Shown piece after piece: positions 56,939-64,000 of a stretch of DNA of 64,000 nucleotides (its first letter is position 1; every line of letters starts with the position of its first letter). This DNA comes from Eurosta solidaginis (Eukaryota > Arthropoda > Insecta > Diptera > Tephritidae), in the NCBI RefSeq assembly GCF_040869045.1, contig NC_090324.1, forward strand, positions 189,718,028 through 189,782,027. The letters are read 5' to 3'. Made by a program: the position numbers and the translations under genes. A model generated the notes under the pieces. It was not told the DNA's origin, ran no database searches, and was given only the letters and a program-made list of their open reading frames with translations.

Positions 56939-59900
56939 CCCTTTTAAAATACTCATTAACACCTTTCATTTGATACCCATATAGTACAAACAAATTCTAG
57001 AGTCACCCCTGGTCCACGTTTATGGCGATATCTCGAAAAGGCGTACATCTATAGAACTTAGGCCCACGCTCTTTTAAAATACTCATTAGTACCTTTTATT
57101 TGATACCCATATCGTACAAAATAAATTTTAGAGTCACCCCTGGTCCACCTTTATGGCGATATCCCTAAATGGCGTCCATCTATAGATCTATGGCCCACAC
57201 TCTTTTAAAATACTCATTAATACCTTTTATTTGATACCCATATCGTACAAAATAAATTCTAGAGTCACCCCTTAGGCCCACGCTCTTTTAAAATACTCAT
57301 TAGTACCTTTTATTTGATACCCATATCGTACAAAATAAATTTTAGAGTCACCCCTGGTCCACCTTTATGGCGATATCCCTAAATGGCGTCCATCTATAGA
57401 TCTATGGCCCACGCTCTTTTAAAATACTCATTAATACCTTTTATTTGATACCCATATCGTACAAAATAAATTCTAGAGTCACCCCTGGTCCACCTTTATG
57501 GCGATATCCCGAAAAGACGTCCACCTATAGAACTAAGGCCCACTCCCTTTTAAAATACTCATTAACACCTTTCATTTGATACCCATATCGTACAAACAAA
57601 TTCTAGTGTCACCCCTGGTCCACCTTTATGGCGATATCTCGAAAAGGCGTCCACCTATAGAACTAAGGCCCACACCCTTTTAAAATACCCATTAGCACCT
57701 TTCATTTGATACCCATATTGTACAAACGCATTCTAGAGTCACCCCTGGTCCACGTTTATGGCGATATCCCGAAAAGGCGTCCACCCATAGAACAAAGGCC
57801 CACTCCCTTTTAAAACACTTATTACACTTTTCGTTTGACACCCATATTGTACAAACGCATTCTAGACTCAACCCAGGTCCACTTTTTGACGATATTCCGA
57901 AATGCGTCCACCTATAGAACTTAAGCCCACTCCCTTTTAAAATACTCATTAACACCTTTCATTTGATACCCATATAGTACAAACAAATTCTAGAGTCACC
58001 CCTGGTCCACGTTTATGGCGATATCTCGAAAAGGCGTCCACATATAGAACTAAGGCCCACGCCCTCTTAAAATACACATTAACACCTTTCATTTGATACT
58101 CATATCCTAAAAACAAATTCTAGAGTCACCCCTGGTCCATCTTTATGGAGATATCTCGAAAATGCGTACATCTATAGAACTTAGGCCCACGCTCTTTTAA
58201 AATACTCATTAATACATTTTATTTGATACCCATATCGTACAAAATAAATTCTAGAGTCACCCCTGGTCCACCTTTATGGCGATATCTCGAAAAGACGTCC
58301 ACCTATAGAACTTAGACCCACTCCCTTTTAAAATTATCATTAACAAATTTAATTTGATACCCATATCGTACAAACAAATTCTAGAGTCACCCCTGGTCCA
58401 CCTTCATGTCGATATCTCGAAAAGGCGTCCTCCTATAGAACTAAGGCCCACGCCTTTTTAAAATACTCATTAACACCTTTCATTTGATACCAATATCGTA
58501 CAAAAAAATTCTAGAGTCACCCCTGGTCCACCTTTATGGCGATATCTCGAAAAGGCATCCACCTATAGAACTAAGGCCCACTCCCTTTTAAAATACTCAT
58601 TAACACCTTTCATTTGATACCCATATCGTATAAACAAATTCTAGAGTCACCCCTGGTCCACCTTTATGTCGATATCTCGAAAAGGCGTCCACCTATAGAA
58701 CTAAGGCCCACGCCCTTTTAAAATACTCATTAACACCTTTCATTTGATACCCATATCGTACAAACAAATTCTAGAGTCACCCCTGGTCCACCTTTATGGC
58801 GATATCTCGAAAAGGCGTCCACCTATAGAACTAAGGCCCACACCCTTTTAAAATACTCATTAATACCTTTCATTTGATACCAATAACGTACACAAAAATT
58901 CTAGAGTCACCCCTGGCCCACCTTTATGGCGATATCTCGAAAGGGCTTCCACCTATAGAACTAAGGTCCACTCCCTTTTAAAATACTCATTAACACCTTT
59001 CATTTGATACCCATATCGTACAAACAAATTCTAGAGTCACCCCTGGTCTAATTTTATGGAGATATCTCGAAAAGGCGTCCACCTAAAGAACTAAGACCCA
59101 CGCCCTTTTAAAATACTCATTAACACCTTTCATTTGATACCCATATCGTACAAACAAATTCTAGTGTCACCCCTGGTCCACCTTTATGGCGATATCTCGA
59201 AAAGGCGTCCACCTATAGAACTAAGGCCCACACCCTTTTAAAATACTCATTAGCACCTATTGTACAAACGCATTCTAGAGTCACCCCTGGTCCACGTTTA
59301 TGGCGATATCCCGAAAAGGCGTCCACCCATAGAACAAAGGCCCACTCCCTTTTAAAACACTTATTACACTTTTCGTTTGACACCCATATTGTACAAACGC
59401 ATTCTAGAGTCAACCCAGTACCACTTTTATAACGATATTCCGAAATGCGTCCACCTATAGAACTTAGGCCCACTCCCTTTTAAAATACTCATTAACACCT
59501 TTCATTTGATACCCATATAGTACAAACAAATTCTAGAGTCACCCCTGGTCCACGTTTATGGCGATATCTCGAAAAGGCGTCCACATATAGAACTAAGGCC
59601 CACGCCCTCTTAAAATACACATTAACACCTTTCATTTGATACTCATATCCTACAAACAAATTCTAGAGTCACCCCTGGCCCACCTTTATGGCGATATCTC
59701 GAAAGGGCATCCACCTATAGAACTAAGGTCCACTCCCTTTTAAAATACTCATTAACACCTTTCATTTGATACCCATATCGTACAAACAAATTCTAGAGTC
59801 ACCCCTGGTCTAATTTTATGGAGATATCTCGAAAAGGCGTCCACCTATAGAACTAAGACCCACGCCCTTTTAAAATACTCATTAACACCTTTCATTTGAT

Positions 59901-60250
59901 ACCCATATCGTACAAACAAATTCTAGTGTCACCCCTGGTCCACCTTTATGGCGATATCTCGAAAAGGCGTTCACCTATAGAACTAGGGTCCACACCCTTT
60001 TAAAATACTCATTAGCACCTTTCATTTGATACCCATATTGTACAAACGCATTCTAGAGTCACCCCTGGTCCACGTTTACGGCGATATCCCGAAAAGGCGT
60101 CCACCCATAGAACAAAGGCCCAGTCCCTTTTAAAACACTTATTACACTTTTCGTTCGACACCCATATTGTACCAACGCATTCTAGAGTCAACCCAGGTCC
60201 ACTTTTATAACGATATTCCGAAATGCGTCCACCTATAGAACTTAGGCCCA
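54880..60250. repeat. Long duplication near the right end of the array
   Basis: A rare variant pair containing GGTCCACTTTTTGACGATAT occurs only near 55065 and 57877, 2,812 bp apart. The AGTCCCTTTTAAAACACTTA variant pair ends at 56937 and 60251. The CCCTAAATGGCGTCCATCTA variant occurs near 57165, 57375 and 60477. This implies a duplication of roughly 2.8-3.3 kb with a later indel, plus a truncated monomer near 57270. Confidence 0.6.
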
Positions 60251-60600
60251 CTCTCTTTTAAAATACTCATTAACACCTTTCATTTGATACGCATATAGTA
60301 CAAACAAATTCTAGAGTCACCCCTGGTCCACGTTTATGGCGATATCTCGAAAAGGCGTACATCTATAGAACTTAGGCCCACGCTCTTTTAAAATACTCAT
60401 TAGTACCTTTTATTTGATACCCATATCGTACAAAATAAATTTTAGAGTCACCCCTGGTCCACCTTTATGGCGATATCCCTAAATGGCGTCCATCTATAGA
60501 TCTATGGCCCACTTCCTCTTAAAATACTCTTTAATGCCTTTCATATGATACGCATGTCATACAAACACATTCCAGGGTTTCCCTCGGTTCATTTTCCTAC

Positions 60601-60686
60601 ATGGTTATTTTCCCTTATGTTGTCACCATAGCTCTCAACTGAGTATGTAATGTTCGGTTACACCCGAACTTAACCTTCCTTACTTG
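60601..60686. repeat. Right terminal domain of the satellite-bearing element
   Basis: Single-copy end after the last degenerate monomer: CTCAACTGAGTATGTAATGT, then GGTTACACCCGAACTTAACC, then TTCCTTACTTG, followed directly by LINE-C sequence. The short inverted pair CGGTTACACCCG suggests a small hairpin near the terminus. Confidence 0.7.
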
Positions 60687-60967
60687 TTTTCGATATCATT
60701 TTTGTTACCACCTTTAAGGATAGGCGTAATAAAAGTCAATTTCCATGCTTCAATATAAACTCCGGCAGATAGGACATATTAAATATGTGCCTTAAAGGAA
60801 CAATCAAAGATGAACAACTTTTCAACAGGACAGCCGAGAGGCCATCTGCGTCAGTTATGGTTGACATCTTTAGCTGTTCAATACCATTAGCTATGTCCAA
60901 GTCAGTCAAGCATAGCTTCCCGAAATTGATGGAAGTATCTACAATTGGCAGATATTCAGACGACACC
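60687..60967 (-). pseudogene. LINE-C 5' fragment: RT N-terminus
   Basis: The minus strand encodes DLDIANGIEQLKMSTITDAD, GLSAVLLKSCSSLIVPLRHI and, after a frameshift near 60775, ITPILKGGNKNDIE. These are the N-terminal RT blocks that precede YRPIT in CR1/jockey-type RTs. LINE-C is 5'-truncated at 60967, where gypsy-2 integrase begins; endonuclease and ORF1 are absent. By chance the truncation joins the integrase frame, giving one continuous reading frame across the junction. Confidence 0.82.
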
Positions 60968-61506
60968 CCACTACTACGGGCAACGCCGGTAGTGGTTTTA
61001 ATATGACTGATTTCATTTGTATTACAGCAGTGTTTGAATTTACTAGATCTAAAGGCCGATCTTTTATCGCTGATTATTCGAGATGGATTGCCAAACACGT
61101 TTGTCCATTTACCCATCCTACGTACTACCTCTTCGGCATTCGTCATCATAGTTGTATAAAGCCAAGTAAATTTGCAAAATGTATCAACCAGTACCAGCAT
61201 ATATTTATATTGCTTTGCTGTGGCGTCCATTGGCCCAAGGTGGTCCACGTGCAGCGTTTCGAGTGGCTGATCACCTTTATCAACGCAATTGAGTAGTCCT
61301 TTTTTGCCAAGTTTTTTATTATGTAATATGCATTTTACACAATCATCTATGCAATGTCGTACTTTATTTTGTAAATGTGGTATATAATAGTTTTGTTGTA
61401 ATGCATGGATTGTTTTTTGTTCAGCAAAGTGGCCGACACTATGCGCATCGCGAATTATGTCAGCTTTTAATGCTCTAGGAACCACTAGTAAATCGTTTCC
61501 TTCCAC
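60968..61506 (-). pseudogene. gypsy-2 integrase, N-terminal half
   Basis: An HHCC-type zinc-binding part (HSVGHFAEQKTIHAL and CIDDCVKCILHNK) is followed by the DDE core with LHVDHLGPM (first Asp), MLVLVDTFCKFTWLY, RIISDKRSAF (second Asp) and SHIKTTTGVARSSG. The catalytic Glu is on the other side of the insertion, at 36438-36440. No stop interrupts this half, so it was in good condition when LINE-C inserted. Confidence 0.85.
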
Positions 61507-61596
61507 CGATTTAAATAATAATTCCCCCTTAATTTTATAATTTTCGTATGGTTGCGTCTTTAATATTTCACTAACTGCAATTAAATGCTCGTTTTA

Positions 61597-62331
61597 TTAT
61601 TGCGCTTTTCTGATACGGGTTATAACGTCTGATGCTACAACAAACACATCTGCTACTGGGTTGCGGCTTAGGCTGTCCACATGCCTCATTCTTGGTGCTA
61701 TACGGTGCGCAACTTTGAAAGTAAAGTCCTGGAAGATCATAATCCACTGCGCCACTGACCGCGGAATATCATTTCTCGTGGTCGTGCTTTTAAATGCTGT
61801 GCAATCGGTGACGAGTGTAGAGTTTACTCCCAGCAAGTAGCGGTGGAATTTTTTCATCGCTAGATGAGCTGCTTTCACTTCTAAAATGTAGCTATGTAGT
61901 TTGGACTCCTGGGGCGTGGCTTGTTTGCTAAAAAAATACACAGGGTGCAATTCACCCTCGAAAACTTGCATTAAAACCGCGTCAAAACCTTCTTTAAAGG
62001 CGTCGGTATGTAGCTCAGTTTTGGCATGTCTATCGTATAATTTGAGCACAGGCTCTTCGACTAACTTCTTTTTTAGTGCACGTACGATGATAGCTCTGCT
62101 TGGATGATTTCGAATACACGGTCTGTTTTTTAATAAATCAGTAAGTGGGCGTGCTATAAGTGAATAGCATTCGACAAATTTTCTAAAATATCCGGTCAAG
62201 CCGAGAAACGATTGTACGTCTTTCACGTACTTGGGCGTCGGAAACTGCCGTAGTGCCTTAGTTTTATCACTACCAGGTTTCATTGACCCACTTTCGATTA
62301 CCTGTCCGAGAAAATTTATTTTTGTTTGCAT
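61597..62331 (-). pseudogene. gypsy-2 RT thumb/RNase H
   Basis: Encodes INFLGQVIESGSMKPGSDKT, RQFPTPKYVKDVQSFLGLTG (end of RT), then RNase H with ELHTDAFKEGFDAVLM, LHSYILEVKAAHLAM and LVTDCTAFKST, and the tether HVDSLSRNP. The first RNase H block usually reads TDAS; here it is TDAF. It is separated from the RT core by a frame change near 62345 and from integrase by one near 61597. Confidence 0.82.
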
Positions 62332-62381
62332 AAACGCACATTATTGCAACTTAATTTTGAGGCCATATTCTGTCGATTTTA

Positions 62382-62605
62382 CTATAACATTTTGTAGCTT
62401 TTAATACATTCATTTGCGGTAGTACCAAAGATTACTATGTCGTCCATGTAAAGTTCCATCGCACCTTTATTTACCAGACTTTGAAAAACGAAATTTAAAG
62501 ACCGTATAAAAACGGCTGGCGAACTACAAAAACCAAAAGGCGCATAATTAAATTCGAACACGCTTTCTTTGGTCACAAATGCGGTATATTTTTTGGCCGC
62601 TTTCT
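62382..62605 (-). pseudogene. gypsy-2 RT catalytic segment
   Basis: Encodes ESVFEFNYAPFGFCSSPAVF and the catalytic box ELYMDDIVIFG, both well preserved. It lies one frame away from the protease/RT frame above, because of the disruption near 62640. Confidence 0.82.
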
Positions 62606-63508
62606 TTATGGGGACATGGAAATACCCAAAAAATATAAAAAATATCTCGCACTTTGTAGTTTTTCTAATACGTCGCCCATAATAGGTAGCGGAAAACTGT
62701 CTCTAAATACCATCGAATTCAATTTCCTGAAATCTATACAAATACGATATGAGCCGTCTTTCTTTTTCACCACTACCACTCTACTCGAAAACTCTGACGT
62801 AGATTTCCTAACTATTCCCTGTTTAAGCCACTGATCAAATTGCTTTCTCACTGCATCTTGCTCCTCTAGCGGAAGCTGACTTGGCGATTGCCGAAAAGGT
62901 CTAATATTGTCAGTAAGAATGTCCATTTCAATAGGGCATTTATTACACGCATTTACGGGTTTGTAAGGTTTAACAACTTCGGATATTGCATCATTAAAAC
63001 ACATTGGTACGACGAGATCTTGCTCACTTTCAGTGATATTGTAAACTTTCACATCGTTTTCAGGGAATTCTTGAGTAGAGTCACTAAATTTGAACCCATC
63101 TTTATCAAACGTTACCATAAACCTGTTAAGGAAGTCGAATCCAAGTAAAATATCGAATTTTATGTTTTTATCAGCTACGATCAAAAAGTTTTGCTCGCAA
63201 TTCAAATTACCAACAACAACATTACAGCAGCAACTGCCTTCAACTTTATTCGATACATTACCAAGCCCGCAGAGTACTTTTTCACAATGTTTTAATACAA
63301 CGTTTGGCAAGAATTTCTTATAAAAACTTTTTCTGATTATTGCCACATCAGACCCTGTGTCGACTAAAGACTTTGGTTCGGTACCATTTATGATAATAGT
63401 TTTAAAGCGATTGCAACATGATACCACGTTAACACTATTGGCACTTGTACTCTTCTGTGGACAAACTTTTGCGTGGTGACCGCTTTTATTGCAATTAAAG
63501 CACTTCAT
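62606..63508 (-). pseudogene. gypsy-2 gag C-terminus, protease and RT N-terminus
   Basis: A 300-residue frame: zinc knuckle CFNCNKSGHHAKVC at residues 3-16; retropepsin with SLVDTGSDVAII (about 46-57) and ILLGFDFLNRF (about 119-129); RT beginning CPIEMDILTDNIRPFRQSP, then SSRVVVVKKKDGSYRICIDF and SFPLPIMGDVLEKL. The first catalytic RT block (normally LDL then Gly) is lost: the sequence runs SARYFLYFLG and shifts frame near 62635. The protease active site is intact. Confidence 0.85.
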
Positions 63509-63918
63509 AGGCTCTTTACATGCCGGCCTTTTGTTCTCTGTTCTTTTTTCGCCATATTGTTGTTTTTAATCGGCTGCTCACTTTTAAATGCGTAATCAAA
63601 TATTTGATGACGTTCAAGTAATACTTTAATGGTTTTGAAAATATATAATACAAATTTTATTTCAGGCTTAATACGTAAACCTTTAACAGCGTAGCGAATT
63701 ACCTATTGATCGTCGACGGACCCAAGTGATGCTAACTTTTTAGCGCGTAAGACATACTCATGAAAGCTTTCGTCATAACTTTTTTCAACTTCTCTTAATT
63801 CTTTGTGTAATTCCGCACTTGTATATTCTTTATGGAATTCATTTATTAATTTATCGCGCAAGCTTTCATAATTGTTCACACAAACTGATTCTAAAAATAA
63901 TTGCGCTGTTTTTACCAT
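63509..63918 (-). pseudogene. gypsy-2 gag, central part
   Basis: The frame at 63918-63703 reads FLESVCVNNYESLRDKLINE and VEKSYDESFHEYVLRAKKLA, the Retrotrans_gag pattern of Ty3/gypsy capsid proteins. It closes at 63703. The stretch from 63509 to 63702 carries a further gag-like piece in other frames before the zinc knuckle. The N-terminus is upstream of 63918, probably beyond the window. Confidence 0.7.
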
Positions 63919-64000
63919 TTTCCGCGTGCCTGCACATATTTTTGTTTTTCATCCAGTCCATACGTCTCCGCATTATTTTCGAAGTTTTGAAGCCACTGCA

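Larger units (their letters stand above)
39195..60600. repeat. 130-bp tandem satellite array, about 165 monomers
   Basis: The monomer runs ACCCCTGGTCCACCTTTATG ... ATTCTAGAGTC. Successive copies of ACCCCTGGTC are 130 bp apart (for example 41151 and 41281). Conserved words include CGATATCTCGAAAAGGCGTC, ACCTATAGAACTAAGGCCCA and TTTGATACCCATATCGTACA. Monomers are mostly 90-98% alike. The edge copies at 39195-39330 and 60480-60600 are clearly more diverged, the usual picture for an array homogenised by unequal exchange. The array is not coding: 130 is not a multiple of three and only short frames exist. Confidence 0.97.
37871..60686 (-). mobile_element. 22.8-kb satellite-bearing transposable element
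   Basis: It interrupts the LINE-C RT between the codons for NKNDIE and NYRPIT. Removing it, with a 2-bp TT duplication at the edges, brings the two RT halves into one frame. Its plus-strand left end is ATGCTCAGTTGAGCAGAGCT; its right end is CTCAACTGAGTATGTAATGT...CTTCCTTACTTG. The ACTCAGTTGAG motif is thus inverted near both ends. It contains a 1.3-kb left domain, about 165 monomers of 130 bp and a short right domain. No protein-coding gene is seen, so it must be non-autonomous. The terminal sequences are of a family I recall as very common in tephritid genomes, but I cannot name it. Confidence 0.8.
60968..64000 (-). mobile_element. gypsy-2, 5' part (gag to integrase), runs off the window
   Basis: Second Ty3/gypsy element on the minus strand. 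From 64000 downward it holds gag, a zinc knuckle, protease, RT, RNase H and the N-terminal half of integrase. Its 5' LTR would lie beyond 64000. It differs clearly from gypsy-1. It is the outermost element of the nest at 35.6-64 kb. Confidence 0.88.

Noticed and set aside
40453..60251. Fourteen near-identical minus-strand ORFs of about 79-87 codons in the satellite array
   Set aside because: They arise where variant 130-bp monomers happen to lack stops over fewer than two units. Their spacing follows the monomer, the monomer length is not a multiple of three, and no start context or domain is visible.

Overview
This is eukaryotic, almost certainly insect, repeat-rich DNA. The SINE at 25.9 kb and the 130-bp repeat family after 39 kb look like repeats I associate with tephritid fruit flies or other higher Diptera. 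That taxon is an inference from memory. I see no complete, clearly functional host gene. Nearly everything is transposable elements (TEs), many nested, most carrying stops and frameshifts.

Region 1 (1-25.7 kb): a block made of a BEL/Pao gag fragment plus an RNase H-bearing LINE with a DUF4780 ORF1 occurs twice in tandem, all on the minus strand. BEL-A is 905-1832 with LINE-A (1833-7951 and 17048-18690); BEL-B is 18691-19815 with LINE-B (19816-25655). LINE-A later received two insertions. One is a palindromic pair of 5'-truncated Penelope-like elements (2290-4178, 12-bp target duplication). The other is a 9.1-kb Ty3/gypsy element (7952-17047, 4-bp target duplication, long LTRs). The gypsy element has a third ORF, in the position where env often lies, that encodes a Ulp1/SENP-like (C48) cysteine protease with its catalytic residues visible.

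Region 2 (25.7-35.6 kb): a Tc1/mariner-like inverted-repeat element holding a tRNA-derived SINE; a GC-rich segment with 48-bp repeats; two decayed intron-containing DUF4806-domain genes; two small MITE-like elements; three ~109-bp tandem repeats; a solo end of the satellite-bearing family; a Helitron helicase tail with its 3' terminus; and a plus-strand LINE carrying an endonuclease and reverse transcriptase (RT).

Region 3 (35.6-64 kb): a three-level nest. A second minus-strand gypsy element (gag and pol from 64 kb down to 60.97 kb, continuing at 36.45-35.6 kb) has its integrase split by a CR1/jockey-like LINE. The RT of that LINE is in turn split by a 22.8-kb element (37871-60686). This innermost element consists mainly of about 165 tandem copies of a 130-bp monomer, with superimposed long-period duplications near 5.46 kb. 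The flanking reading frames abut at both nesting levels, so the order of events can be read directly.

Most worth following up: the protease-encoding gypsy ORF3, the satellite array with definable transposon ends inside a dated nest, the tandem BEL+LINE duplication, and the Penelope palindrome with hammerhead-like motifs.
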